DNA of 64,000 bases from Alphaproteobacteria bacterium (GCA_018828145.1 JAHJWO010000041.1:124001-188000), one strand, 5' to 3'. Positions 34,949-45,330 are shown, counted from the stretch's first letter. The notes: generated by a model not told the origin, from the letters alone. Translations and numbers: made by a program.

Positions 34949-35398
34949 CTAGCGAAGCGCCTTGAAGAAATCGCGCAGCATGGCTTCCGACCGTGCTGCG
35001 CCAATGCCCCCGATGACCTCGGGGTGGTGGTGGCAGGTTGGCTGGTCGAACAGCCGCACGCCGTTTTCCACCGCGCCGGCCTTGCTGTCCTCGGCAGCGA
35101 AATAGACCCGACGCAGCCGCACATGGGCAATAGCCCCCGCGCACATGGCGCAGGGCTCCAGCGTCACATAGAGATCGCAGCCATCGAGCCGCCCGGTGCC
35201 CCGCTTGTCGAGTGCGGCACGGATGGCCAGCATCTCGGCATGGGCGGTGGGATCGTTCAGCGCCTTCATGCGGTTGCGCTCTGCCGCAAGGACAACCTCG
35301 CCCTCCATGATCACCGCACCCACCGGCGCTTCGCCATGGGTGGCCGCCTCTTCGGCGAGGCTGAGGGCAAGGTCCATGGGGGCAAGGGGCGGGGCCAT
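34949..35398 (-). CDS. tadA: tRNA-specific adenosine deaminase
   Basis: A 149-residue zinc deaminase that makes inosine at the wobble position of tRNA-Arg(ACG). The zinc/catalytic motifs are HAE (His53-Glu55) and PCAMC (Cys83, Cys86). It is the right size for TadA. ATG 35398 is used; ATG 35377 is a shorter alternative. The gene lies between the convergent SulP gene and the EamA gene. Confidence 0.95.
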   Translation of the reverse strand: MAPPLAPMDLALSLAEEAATHGEAPVGAVIMEGEVVLAAERNRMKALNDPTAHAEMLAIRAALDKRGTGRLDGCDLYVTLEPCAMCAGAIAHVRLRRVYFAAEDSKAGAVENGVRLFDQPTCHHHPEVIGGIGAARSEAMLRDFFKALR

Positions 35399-35442
35399 GA
35401 ACGGGGTGGTAACGCGAACTGCCCGAGCGGGCAAGCGCCGGC

Positions 35443-36294
35443 TCAGCGGCTGCGGCGGCCGGCGAGCAGAGTCGCCAGCGCGATACCACCCAGAATGAGC
35501 GCAGACGAAACCAGCAGGCGTGGCGTCACGGTCTCGCCGATGAACAGCGCGGCCCCGAATGCCGCAATGACGGGAACGCTGAGCTGGACCACCGCCGCCC
35601 GCGTGCGCGAGAGCTCCGGCAGCGCGGCATACCAGATGGCATAGCCAAGGCCTGACGCAATGGCGCCCGAGGCAACCGCATAGAAAACGCCATCCAGGCG
35701 CGGCACATTGAGCGCCAGCCCGCCCACCAGAAGAAACACCGCGACAGGCAGGCAGCGGAGGAAGTTTCCCGCGGTGTCGGCCAAGGGCTGCGACGAGCCG
35801 CGCCCCAGCAGCGAATAGGCCGCCCAGCAAAGGCCCGACATGACCATCAAGAGCGCCCCCAGCGGATCGGGCGACGCGAGGCCGGGTGAGACGAGATAGA
35901 CAAAGGCGGCCCCGGCCAATCCCAGCCCCAGCCATTCCAGAACGCCGGGACGATCGCCGACCAGGACCGCACGCGCCACCATGCCGATCTGTACGCTCGC
36001 AAACAGGATCAGGGCGCCCACGCTCGCCCCCAGCAATTGATAGGCAAGGGAGAATGCGAGGGCATAGCCCAGCAATGCAGCGGCCTGCTGCCAGGTGCCC
36101 AGCCCGACAAGAGAACGCCAGCCGGATTTTCCACGCAGCATGACCAGCATTCCAAGAACCACCGCCCCCGACGCCAGTCGAATGCCGGTATAGCTGGCCG
36201 CATCGATGGCGCCGCTGCCCAGCGCCAGCCTTGCCAGGATGGAATTGGCGGCAAAGGCGGCCATGGCCACGGCGGTCAGCAGGATCGTGCGCAA
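35443..36294 (-). CDS. EamA family (DMT) transporter
   Basis: A 283-residue protein with ten predicted helices in two EamA repeats (~5-130 and ~145-280), the drug/metabolite transporter layout. The substrate is unknown. There is no ATG near the start: the frame opens with TTG at 36294, preceded by GGGGAG at suitable spacing; the next in-frame ATG (36264) would cut into helix 1. It is divergent from mutL. Confidence 0.88.
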   Translation of the reverse strand: MRTILLTAVAMAAFAANSILARLALGSGAIDAASYTGIRLASGAVVLGMLVMLRGKSGWRSLVGLGTWQQAAALLGYALAFSLAYQLLGASVGALILFASVQIGMVARAVLVGDRPGVLEWLGLGLAGAAFVYLVSPGLASPDPLGALLMVMSGLCWAAYSLLGRGSSQPLADTAGNFLRCLPVAVFLLVGGLALNVPRLDGVFYAVASGAIASGLGYAIWYAALPELSRTRAAVVQLSVPVIAAFGAALFIGETVTPRLLVSSALILGGIALATLLAGRRSR

Positions 36295-36430
36295 TGTCTT
36301 ACTCCCCGAGCCGATGGCATTTTAGGTCCGGGCGTGGCCCCGAGTCCTGAATAAAGCGCCAGCGACCAGCGCGCATGCGCATGGGCACAACCAGCGCAAA
36401 CGGGTCGGAAAGCCGCCTCGCCTCCCCTAT

Positions 36431-36449
36431 ATTCTCCCCTCAGGAGAAT
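36431..36449 (+). promoter_or_regulatory. Hairpin enclosing the mutL Shine-Dalgarno sequence
   Basis: ATTCTCC, loop CCTCA, GGAGAAT form a perfect 7-bp stem. The ribosome site GGAG (36443-36446) is wholly in the 3' arm, 8 nt before the TTG start of mutL, so the folded mRNA should translate poorly. Seen in the sequence; regulation is inference. Confidence 0.6.
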
Positions 36450-36454
36450 CGCCC

Positions 36455-38245
36455 TTGCCCATCCGCCAGCTGCCCGAAGATCTGATCAACCGCATCGCCG
36501 CCGGCGAGGTGGTGGAGCGACCCGCCAGCGTGGTCAAGGAGCTGGTCGAGAACGCCATCGATGCCGGCGCCAGCCGTATCGTCATCACCACCGCGGCGGG
36601 CGGCAAGGGGTTGATGCGCATCGAGGATGACGGCCACGGAATGGACCGGGCCGACCTGCTGCTTTCGGTGGAGCGGCACGCCACCTCCAAGCTCTCGGAA
36701 GACGAGCTGGACGATATCCGCACGCTGGGTTTCCGCGGCGAGGCTTTGGCCTCGATCGGCTCGGTGGCCGAGCTCTCGATCGCCTCTCGCACCGCTCATG
36801 CCGAAAGCGGGTTACGGCTCGAGGTGCGCCATGGCGTGCGCGCGGGCCCGGTGCCGCTGGCGATGAACCGGGGCACCATTGTCGAGGTGAAGAACCTCTT
36901 CGCCCATGTGCCGGCACGCCTGAAATTCCTCAAGACCGACCGGGCCGAGGCGGCGGCCATCACCGATGTGGTCAAGCGCCTCGCCATGGCCAATCCGGCG
37001 GTGCATTTCGTGCTCAACGGCACGGACCGCTCACCCGCCAACTGGCCTGCGGTCACCGGCACGGGCGCCCTGGAGGCGCGGCTGGGCCAGGTGATGGGCG
37101 ATGATTTTGCGCAGAATGCCGTGCGGCTGGCGAGCAGCCGGCACGGTGTGGTCGTTGCGGGCCTCGCTGGCCTGCCCACCTATACGCGCGCCAACTCGCT
37201 CAGCCAGTTCTACTTCGTCAATGGCCGCTCGGTGCGCGACAAGGTGCTGGTGGGCGCTATCCGCGCCGCCTATGCCGACTATACCTTCCGCGACCGCTTT
37301 CCGGTGGTGGCGCTCTATATCGCGGTCGATCCGGGCGAGGTGGACGTCAATGTGCATCCCGCCAAGGCCGAGCTGCGGTTCCGCGATGCTGGCGCGGTCC
37401 GCAGTGCGGTGATCCGCGCCATCAGCGAAGCGCTGACGGCGGCGGGTTTCAAGGCCTCCGACACAGTGGCCGACGATGTGCTGGGCGCCTTCACCGCGCC
37501 CGCCTATGGCGCGCCCGCGCCCCAGACCATGTCGACGGCGGCCCCCATGGCTCGCAGCTACGACCAGAGCCACCATGTCGAGCCGGCCGCGTTTGCGCGC
37601 TTTGACGGGTTCACCGAGCCCAGCGCCCGCATCGAGGCCGAACCTGCTCCGGCGCTGGCCGAATATCCGCTCGGCACCGCCCGGGCACAGATGTTCGACA
37701 ATTTCATCATCGCCCAGAATGGCGAGGGCCTGCTGCTGGTCGACCAGCACGCCGCCCATGAGCGCCTCGTCTATGAGCGGTTCAAGGCACAGCTGGCCTC
37801 CGGCCCGGTCCCCAGCCAGAGCCAACTCATTCCGGTGGTGATCGAACTGCCTGAGGAAGACTGCGCCCGGCTGGAGGAAGCCGCCCCCGAACTCGAGCGT
37901 TTTGGCCTCTATCTCGAACGCTTCGGCCCCCGCGCCGTCGCCGTGCGCGAGACCCCGGCCTTGCTCGGCAATTCCGATATCGACGGCCTCGTGCGCGACG
38001 TGGCGGACGGCCTTGCCGAGTGGGACTCCGTGGCCGCCGTCAGCGACCGGATGGAAGCCATCATCGCCCGCATGGCCTGCCACGGCTCGGTCCGCTCCGG
38101 GCGGCGCCTGCGGGTCGACGAAATGAATGCCCTGCTCCGCGACATGGAAGCAACGCCCCATTCAGGGCAGTGCATCCACGGCCGCCCCACCTATGTCGAG
38201 CTCAAGAAGAAAGATATCGAGCGGCTGTTTGGGAGAAGTCGGTAA
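36455..38245 (+). CDS. mutL: DNA mismatch repair protein MutL (endonuclease type)
   Basis: A 596-residue mismatch repair ATPase. The N-terminal GHKL ATPase motifs are present (ELVENAIDAGASRI, DDGHGMD, TLGFRGEALASI). The C-terminal domain carries the endonuclease motif DQHA(x)2E(x)4E from Asp430, plus CIHGRPT near the end, so it can nick DNA itself, as expected where MutH is absent. The start is a TTG at 36455 with a CAGGAGA site inside a hairpin. It is divergent from the EamA gene. Confidence 0.95.
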   Translation: MPIRQLPEDLINRIAAGEVVERPASVVKELVENAIDAGASRIVITTAAGGKGLMRIEDDGHGMDRADLLLSVERHATSKLSEDELDDIRTLGFRGEALASIGSVAELSIASRTAHAESGLRLEVRHGVRAGPVPLAMNRGTIVEVKNLFAHVPARLKFLKTDRAEAAAITDVVKRLAMANPAVHFVLNGTDRSPANWPAVTGTGALEARLGQVMGDDFAQNAVRLASSRHGVVVAGLAGLPTYTRANSLSQFYFVNGRSVRDKVLVGAIRAAYADYTFRDRFPVVALYIAVDPGEVDVNVHPAKAELRFRDAGAVRSAVIRAISEALTAAGFKASDTVADDVLGAFTAPAYGAPAPQTMSTAAPMARSYDQSHHVEPAAFARFDGFTEPSARIEAEPAPALAEYPLGTARAQMFDNFIIAQNGEGLLLVDQHAAHERLVYERFKAQLASGPVPSQSQLIPVVIELPEEDCARLEEAAPELERFGLYLERFGPRAVAVRETPALLGNSDIDGLVRDVADGLAEWDSVAAVSDRMEAIIARMACHGSVRSGRRLRVDEMNALLRDMEATPHSGQCIHGRPTYVELKKKDIERLFGRSR

Positions 38246-38308
38246 TTCGCGGATTGATTCGCAAAGGTTAACGAATCACTCTCGACTCCGGATATTTGTT
38301 CATGCAAT

Positions 38309-38331
38309 GTTCCTTTGAACAAAGGGGGAAC
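38309..38331 (+). promoter_or_regulatory. Possible Shine-Dalgarno-masking hairpin before the 46-residue gene
   Basis: GTTCC-TTT and AAA-GGG-GGAAC can pair around a GAAC loop with a three-G bulge, covering the GGGGG ribosome site. A second 7-bp inverted repeat (TGATTCG/CGAATCA) lies upstream at 38255-38278. Both are read directly from the sequence; function is inferred. Confidence 0.4.
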
Positions 38332-38335
38332 TAAA

Positions 38336-38476
38336 ATGCGTGGAGCAATATTCGGTCTAGTCTGCCTGGTGTTTTCATGCCTGCAAGCTGCCCTCGATAG
38401 GTGGCTCAAGGCACGTATATTGACGGACATCTATCCGCACGACCCGCCGGCTAAGGAGGACTACCTGGCCGGCTAG
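38336..38476 (+). CDS. 46-residue small membrane or exported protein
   Basis: A short gene with a strong AAAGGGGGAA ribosome site 7 bp before ATG and a stop at 38474-38476. The protein has a hydrophobic N-terminal segment (AIFGLVCLVFSCLQAAL) followed by a polar tail ending in PHDPPAKEDYLAG. It could be a single-pass membrane protein or a cleaved peptide. Base composition is lower in G+C than neighbours and codons such as ATA, CTA, AGG and TTG appear, suggesting recent origin or transfer. I do not recognise a family. Confidence 0.55.
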   Translation: MRGAIFGLVCLVFSCLQAALDRWLKARILTDIYPHDPPAKEDYLAG

Positions 38477-38615
38477 CAGCAACAGTCCCCACTCCTCGGC
38501 CACGCCGGCCGGCACATACGGTTACTTCAGCGAATTCCTGCCCGCCAGGTCTCTTGGCGGCACGGGAAAACTTGCCTCCTCAAGCGTCAACACTTGCAAG
38601 CAACAGGACACAATC

Positions 38616-39050
38616 ATGCGCGTCAGCGTGTTTCTCCTGATCTGTACTCTGTCGCTGAGCGCCCCGGTCGCCGCTCAGTCCTACCGTCTCGATGCGCCCC
38701 TTGTGCAGGGCCCGCCTCAGGCGGGGGACGTCAACGTACCGATCGGGCGTGCCGACGGCCTTGGCTACCTGGAGGCAGCGGCCTTGTCCGGGGACCGGCG
38801 GGCCTCGGCGCTGCTGGCGGTGCTGCTGCAGGACAGTCCGGATGTCGAGGGCAACTTGGTCAAGTCGGCGCTGCATTTCCAGGCAGCGGTCGCCGCGGGA
38901 TGCAGTGATCTGGCGACCCTGGCCGCCCGGGCGGTGGCCCGCCTATCGCCGGACCAGCGCGCCGAATTCGAACAGGCGCTCCCGCGCTGGAGCCCGGCAG
39001 GCGCGGACGTGCCGCAGGCAGGCATCAAAGGACGATGCCTCTCCTGGTAG
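38616..39050 (+). CDS. Exported protein of unknown function
   Basis: A 144-residue protein with a signal peptide (cleavage after APVAAQ) and a helical domain with a repeat-like pattern (LEAAALSGDRRASALLAVLL, HFQAAVAAGCSDLATLAARAVARL) reminiscent of Sel1/TPR-type helices, but no clear repeat unit. Two cysteines (in AAGCSD and KGRCLSW) could form a disulfide bond in the periplasm. It is convergent with edd, 7 bp apart. Confidence 0.7.
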   Translation: MRVSVFLLICTLSLSAPVAAQSYRLDAPLVQGPPQAGDVNVPIGRADGLGYLEAAALSGDRRASALLAVLLQDSPDVEGNLVKSALHFQAAVAAGCSDLATLAARAVARLSPDQRAEFEQALPRWSPAGADVPQAGIKGRCLSW

Positions 39051-39057
39051 CCCTGCT

Positions 39058-40872
<1,815 letters not shown>

Positions 40873-40909
40873 GGCGAGCTCCTAACCTTTCAATGGTCGC
40901 GCCCTCGAA

Positions 40910-40928
40910 GTGGAAAACCGGTTTCCAC
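40910..40928. repeat. GTGGAAA-ACCGG-TTTCCAC palindrome upstream of edd
   Basis: A 7-bp inverted repeat around ACCGG, centred about 47 bp upstream of the edd start. A related sequence (GGAAAACCGGCTTCCAC) lies at 44385-44401 upstream of the sugar-kinase gene. It may be an operator for a sugar-metabolism regulator or a copy of a short Hyphomicrobiales intergenic repeat. Confidence 0.5.
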
Positions 40929-40995
40929 CTTTCTGAGAACGCTCCGGGCTGGGGCCTTCGTGGCCTAGGCGGTCAATTGGGGACCGCGAAGGGGA

Positions 40996-41691
40996 CTATG
41001 GGCACCAGTAGACAGTCACAGCATGGCCGGATCGCAAGACGGCGCGGATGGGCATGTCCTCGACGGGACCCTCGCCCAGAGCCGTGTCGAGAACGGCGGC
41101 CTTTTCCTCCCCTTCGATATGAAGGTACAGCCCATCCGTGCGGAGGAGACGCGGAAGGGTAAAGGTGATGCGCGGCTCGCCCGCGCCGGGGGCGCGAATG
41201 GCCAGAGCCGGGCCTTCGGCGGTCAGCGCCTCGGCCAGCGTGTCGCCGCCGGGAAAGAAGGATGCTGTATGCCCGTCGCTGCCCATGCCGAGCACGACGG
41301 CGGCGAACTGCTCGGGCAGCTGGGCCAGAAGGGCATTGGTGCGGGCGACGCCCGCCGCGTCGGGTTCGTCGCCGCCCGAATAGAGCGGGAAGAAGCGGGC
41401 CGTGGCTGCGGGTCCCTGCAGCATGCGTTCATTGACCAGCAGCGCATTGGAGCGATCGCTGGTCTCGTCGACCCAGCGCTCGTCGACCAGCGTGACGATG
41501 ACCTTGGACCAGTCTATATCCTTGGTCTTGCCCAGCGCCTGGAAGAAGCGGCCCGGCGTCGAGCCCCCGCTCATCGCAATGGCCGCCTCGCCGCGCTCGG
41601 CAATCGCCGCGCGAATGCGATCGGCAACGGCCTCGGCCAGTTCAATGGCCAGGGTCGGCTTGTCGGCAAAGCTGCGGCGGTCGATGGTCAT
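40996..41691 (-). CDS. pgl: 6-phosphogluconolactonase
   Basis: A 231-residue hydrolase of the NagB-like DevB type that opens 6-phosphogluconolactone. The motifs IAMSGGSTPGRFFQAL, VTLVDERWV and VVLGMGSDGHTASFFPG match the family. It sits between zwf and edd, the expected place in the pathway, separated from zwf by a 202-bp repeat-filled gap. Confidence 0.95.
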   Translation of the reverse strand: MTIDRRSFADKPTLAIELAEAVADRIRAAIAERGEAAIAMSGGSTPGRFFQALGKTKDIDWSKVIVTLVDERWVDETSDRSNALLVNERMLQGPAATARFFPLYSGGDEPDAAGVARTNALLAQLPEQFAAVVLGMGSDGHTASFFPGGDTLAEALTAEGPALAIRAPGAGEPRITFTLPRLLRTDGLYLHIEGEEKAAVLDTALGEGPVEDMPIRAVLRSGHAVTVYWCP

Positions 41692-41725
41692 CGTCGTTCA
41701 CTCACAGTCATGGGCCAATTCGGCC

Positions 41726-41801
41726 CCGATATCTCAGGCAACACCCTCCCCCTTGTGGGGAGGGATCAAGGGTGGGGGAGGTTGGCCCGAATTTCCGGGC
41801 T
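41726..41801 (+). repeat. Dispersed ~75-bp repeat, copy 2
   Basis: Plus-strand copy of the element at 4094-4167. It starts CCGATATCTCAG and ends in the hairpin-forming GCCCGAATTTCCGGGC. A further hairpin with GGGGGAGGT follows at 41819-41839 in the same pgl-zwf gap. Confidence 0.7.
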
Positions 41802-41893
41802 CCCGGCACCCCCTCCCAACCTCCCATCAAGGGGGAGGTGCCGCCCGGTGGTCGCGAGGCGATGGCGCCGTACGACCCACTGGGCTAAGCCCT

Positions 41894-43375
41894 TCAGTTA
41901 TCATCCTCGTGCCAGGTCCGGCCGTCGCGTTCGATCAGCGCGATGGCGCTGCTCGGGCCCCAGGTGCCGGCCACGTAGGTCTGCGGCGCCTCGGTCGAGC
42001 GGTCCCAGGCCTGGCGGATCGGATCGACCCATTTCCAGGCAGCCTCGAGTTCGTCGCGGCGCATGAACAGGGTCTGGCTGCCGCGGATCACGTCCATCAG
42101 CAGGCGCTCATAGGCTTCCGGCGTGCGCTCGGAAAAGGTCTGGGCGAAGCTGAGGTTCAGGGGCACCTCGCGCAGGCGCATGCCGCCCGGGCCGGGATCC
42201 TTGATCATCATCATCAGCTTGACGCCCTCGTCAGGCTGCAGGCGCAGTACCAGCTTGTTGGCCTTGGGCGCACCTTCGGCATGGTCGAAGATCGAGTGCG
42301 GAATGGGCTTGAACTGGATGCAGATTTCCGAGGCGCGGCTGGCCATGCGCTTGCCGGTGCGGAAATAGAAGGGCACACCGCTCCAGCGCCAGTTCTCGAC
42401 TTCGGCCTTGAGCGCCACGAAGGTCTCGGTGCGGCTGCCCTTCTTGTCCTCGGGCAGTTCTTCCTGGTAGCCGGCCACCGACGTGGTCTCGGATTTCACG
42501 CCCTTGTACTGGCCGCGCACCGTGTTGCGGGCAATGTCGCCATTGATGATCGGCTTGAGTGCCCGCAGCACCTTGAGCTTTTCGTCGCGCAGCGCATCGG
42601 CATCGTCCGAGGCCGGCGGCTCCATGGCCACGAGGCACAGCAGCTGCAGCATGTGGTTCTGCACCATGTCGCGCAGCGCGCCGCTCTCGTCGTAATAGCC
42701 GCGCGTGCCGGCGCCGACCGATTCCGCCACGGTGAGCTGGACGTGGTCGATATGGGCCGAATTCCAGATCGGCTCGAACAGGGCATTGGCAAAGCGCAGG
42801 GCCAGGAGGTTCTGCACGGTCTCTTTGCCGAGATAGTGGTCGATGCGATAGACCTGATCTTCCTTGAAGATCTTGGCCACGCCGTCATTGATCTCCATCG
42901 AGGAAGCCAGGTCATGGCCCAGCGGCTTTTCGATCACGACGCGCGCATCGCGGCGATAGAGCTTCTTCTTGGCCAGGTATTCGGCAATCGGCTCGAACAG
43001 GTCGGGGGCCACGGCAAGGTAGAAGGCGCGGACGATCTGGGGGTCGCTGCGCAGCGCCTTGCCCAGGTCGCCCGAGCCTTCGGGGTTGCTGGCATCGACC
43101 GGCACGTAGGAGAAGATCTTGATGAAACGGTCGATGACCTTTTCGTCCTGATATTCCTTTTCGACGAACTGGCTGATGGCCTCGCGCGCCACTTTCTGGA
43201 AATCAGCGTCGCTGAGCTTGGAGCGGGACGCGCCGATGATGCGGCTTTCCTCGTCAAACTGCCCATCCTTGAAGCGATGGTAGAGCGCCGGAATGAGCTT
43301 GCGCTTGGTCAGGTCGCCCGTGGCGCCGAACACCACATAGTCGAAAGGCTGGACGGGAATGATGCGGCTGGACAC
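41894..43375 (-). CDS. zwf: Glucose-6-phosphate 1-dehydrogenase
   Basis: A 493-residue NAD(P)-dependent enzyme that feeds glucose-6-phosphate into the Entner-Doudoroff and pentose phosphate routes. The nucleotide-binding FGATGDLTKRKLIPALY and the substrate motif RIDHYLGKETVQNLLALRFAN are intact. The start is a GTG at 43375. It begins 30 bp after the sugar-kinase stop, so both are probably one transcript. Confidence 0.97.
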   Translation of the reverse strand: MSSRIIPVQPFDYVVFGATGDLTKRKLIPALYHRFKDGQFDEESRIIGASRSKLSDADFQKVAREAISQFVEKEYQDEKVIDRFIKIFSYVPVDASNPEGSGDLGKALRSDPQIVRAFYLAVAPDLFEPIAEYLAKKKLYRRDARVVIEKPLGHDLASSMEINDGVAKIFKEDQVYRIDHYLGKETVQNLLALRFANALFEPIWNSAHIDHVQLTVAESVGAGTRGYYDESGALRDMVQNHMLQLLCLVAMEPPASDDADALRDEKLKVLRALKPIINGDIARNTVRGQYKGVKSETTSVAGYQEELPEDKKGSRTETFVALKAEVENWRWSGVPFYFRTGKRMASRASEICIQFKPIPHSIFDHAEGAPKANKLVLRLQPDEGVKLMMMIKDPGPGGMRLREVPLNLSFAQTFSERTPEAYERLLMDVIRGSQTLFMRRDELEAAWKWVDPIRQAWDRSTEAPQTYVAGTWGPSSAIALIERDGRTWHEDDN

Positions 43376-43405
43376 TAGGCTAGTCCTCTGGGGTAGGTGC
43401 GAGGG

Positions 43406-44344
43406 TCAGGCGGGGTGGTTCTGCTTGGCGAGGATGACGGCGCCATGCAGCGGCTCGAATTGCGGCAGGGCGACGAAATTGCCATAGCGCTTTTGCAGGA
43501 TGGGGAACAGGCGCGCACCAAAGCCGCCGACAATGGCCATGACATGGGCATTGTGCGCCTGGAACCAGCGCACATAGGTGTCGACATAGCCCAGTTCGAT
43601 TTCCATCATCTTGTGGGCAACGGCGTCGCCCTTGTCGTAGTGGTCGAAAAACAGCGGCATCAGCTTGCCGAATTCGGCCGGCGCGCGCCCGATAAGCGCG
43701 TCGTCGCAGCCCTCCGAGCCATCCCGGCTGATGATCTTGAGGTCCATGTCGGTGGCGAAGGACCAGGTCATCACCGCCTGGTTGTCGCCCCCCAGGGCCG
43801 CCATGACCGCCTTGGTCAGCGGCGAGGCCTCGACGAGGCCATCCTCCGCCTCGACCGAATAGCGGACCAGTTCGCGGCCCAGAATGGCGCCGCTCATCTG
43901 GTCGCCGATCTGGAAACCCCAGCCGCCTGCCTGGTGCCGCCTGCCATCGACGATGGACATGGCGGCCGAGCCGGTGCCGACGATGATCACGCCGCCCTCG
44001 CCGCCGCCCAGGGCGCCGGCATGGGCAATGTCGATATCGTCATAGACCTTGACCCCGGCAAAGGGCCATGGCCGCGCGGCGAATTCGGCGCGGGCCGTAT
44101 CCATGCGGCCGCCGGCCATGCCGAAGCAGGCATAGGTATTGGCGGTTTCGGCATAATTGAGCCCGGCGGCCTGGAACACGTCGCGGGTGCCGTCGCTGAT
44201 GGCGCGGAATGCCGGCTCCCCGTCGTCGATCTGCAGGTTGGAGCGGCCGTTCTTGACCTCGGCGAGCGTCTTCAGGTTCTCGTCAGCCAGACGCACGCGG
44301 CAATTGGTGCCGCCGCCATCAACGCCAAGATAGTATCTGGGCAC
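43406..44344 (-). CDS. BadF/BadG-type ATPase, probable (N-acetyl)glucosamine or glucose kinase
   Basis: A 312-residue ASKHA-fold kinase. The phosphate-1 loop is GVDGGGTNCR, and VIIVGTGSAAM and GGWGFQIGDQMSGAILG are the later ATP-site loops; family members phosphorylate N-acetylglucosamine or glucosamine. The start is a GTG at 44344 with GGGAG 9 bp upstream; the longer frame upstream lacks homology. First gene of the zwf-pgl-edd run, where other alphaproteobacteria may carry glk, so glucose is a possible substrate (inference). Confidence 0.85.
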   Translation of the reverse strand: MPRYYLGVDGGGTNCRVRLADENLKTLAEVKNGRSNLQIDDGEPAFRAISDGTRDVFQAAGLNYAETANTYACFGMAGGRMDTARAEFAARPWPFAGVKVYDDIDIAHAGALGGGEGGVIIVGTGSAAMSIVDGRRHQAGGWGFQIGDQMSGAILGRELVRYSVEAEDGLVEASPLTKAVMAALGGDNQAVMTWSFATDMDLKIISRDGSEGCDDALIGRAPAEFGKLMPLFFDHYDKGDAVAHKMMEIELGYVDTYVRWFQAHNAHVMAIVGGFGARLFPILQKRYGNFVALPQFEPLHGAVILAKQNHPA

Positions 44345-44384
44345 GCGGGGAATCTCCCGGTCATCGAGTTGCGCGCTTCCGGAC

Positions 44385-44401
44385 GGAAAACCGGCTTCCA
44401 C
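44385..44401. repeat. Second GGAAAACCGG palindrome, upstream of the sugar kinase
   Basis: GGAAAACCGGCTTCCAC, about 40 bp before the kinase GTG, matches 40912-40928 at 16 of 17 positions. Downstream similarity (CTTTTC...GAA.CGCT) continues for another ~20 bp in both, so the copied unit is longer than the palindrome. Confidence 0.5.
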
Positions 44402-44615
44402 TTTTCCTGGAAGCGCTTTTGGACGGATTCTAAAGTGTCGTTTCGGCGCGGACCATAATGCGAAAGATGCTAAGACGAAAGTAGGATAAGGCACAAAAAG
44501 CGCCCGTCGGCGGCATGGCGCGCATGGCCTGCACGCGGGCCTGGCGCAACCTGTTGCGGCGGAGCAGCTTTTGTACCATTGAGCGCTGCGGCGGCAGGTT
44601 AGGGAGGCAACGACG

Positions 44616-45170
44616 ATGACACGACATGTGCTGGTTCTGGGTGGCGCCCGTTCGGGCAAGACGGCCTTTGCCGAGCAGCTGGCGATCCGCAGTGGCACAA
44701 GGCCCGCCTATCTCGCGACGGCCGAGGCGCTCGACGCGGAAATGCGCGACCGAGTCGCCAGTCACAAGGCCTCGCGGGCCGCACAATTTGCCACGATCGA
44801 GGAACCGCTGGCCCTGTCCGACGCCCTGATTGCGGCGTCCGAAAAGCATGACGTCATCCTGGTCGACTGCCTGACGCTGTGGATCACCAACCTGCTGGTG
44901 GCCAATGAAGACGTAGCCCTGGCGGTGAGCGAGCTTGGCGCCACCCTTGTACAGGTCAAGACGGCCAAGGTGATCCTGGTCAGCAACGAGGTCGGCCTGG
45001 GCATCGTGCCCGACAATGCCATGGCCCGCACCTTTCGCGACCTCACCGGCGCCGCGCATCAGCGCCTCGCCGAAATCTGCGATGACGTCTACTTCGTCGC
45101 CGCCGGCCTGCCCATGACCCTCAAGGGCGACGTCCCGGTACCGGCGACGAGTCGCATACACGTGGCCTAG
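44616..45170 (+). CDS. cobU: Adenosylcobinamide kinase / adenosylcobinamide-phosphate guanylyltransferase
   Basis: A 184-residue bifunctional enzyme (also called CobP) of nucleotide-loop assembly. The P-loop is GGARSGKT (residues 9-16), the guanylylated histidine is likely His50 in ASHKASR, and VILVDCLTLWITNLL and VSNEVGLGIVP are diagnostic. GGGAGG 9 bp before ATG gives a good start. No cobalamin riboswitch is visible in the 271-bp gap upstream. Confidence 0.95.
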   Translation: MTRHVLVLGGARSGKTAFAEQLAIRSGTRPAYLATAEALDAEMRDRVASHKASRAAQFATIEEPLALSDALIAASEKHDVILVDCLTLWITNLLVANEDVALAVSELGATLVQVKTAKVILVSNEVGLGIVPDNAMARTFRDLTGAAHQRLAEICDDVYFVAAGLPMTLKGDVPVPATSRIHVA

Positions 45171-45216
45171 ACATCCGCTGAGAGTCCGATCGGACAACAT
45201 ACTCCGGGGGGCCAAA

Positions 45217-45330
45217 CGCCCCCACCTAACCTCCCCCTGAAGGGGGAGGAAGCCGGCTGGTGATCGTCATCGATGTTGCCACACACCCGATCTGTCCCTC
45301 CCCCTTCCAGGGGGAGGCTAGATGGGGGGT
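45217..45330. repeat. REPIN-like composite repeat between cobU and cbiB
   Basis: Two inverted arms, CCTCCCCCTGAAGGGGGAGG and CCTCCCCCTTCCAGGGGGAGG, each with outer GCCCCCACC/GGGGGG borders, flank a ~48-bp spacer (GGTGATCGTCATCGATGTTG...CGATCTG). The spacer matches that at 62203-62318 in inverted orientation. The element ends at the cbiB stop codon. Confidence 0.75.

Noticed and set aside
38541..38560. CCGCCA...TGGCGG hairpin as a terminator of the 46-residue gene
   Set aside because: Short stem, no T-run, and 65 bp beyond the stop codon; support is too weak to call.
44345..44698. N-terminal extension of the sugar kinase through an open upstream frame
   Set aside because: The family opens at PRYYLGVDGGGTNCR; the extension is Cys/Arg-rich, overlaps cobU and contains the palindromic repeat.
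45217..45330. Repeat clusters as a possible CRISPR array
   Set aside because: The units are inverted hairpin pairs with a conserved spacer, not direct repeats with unique spacers, and no cas genes are nearby.
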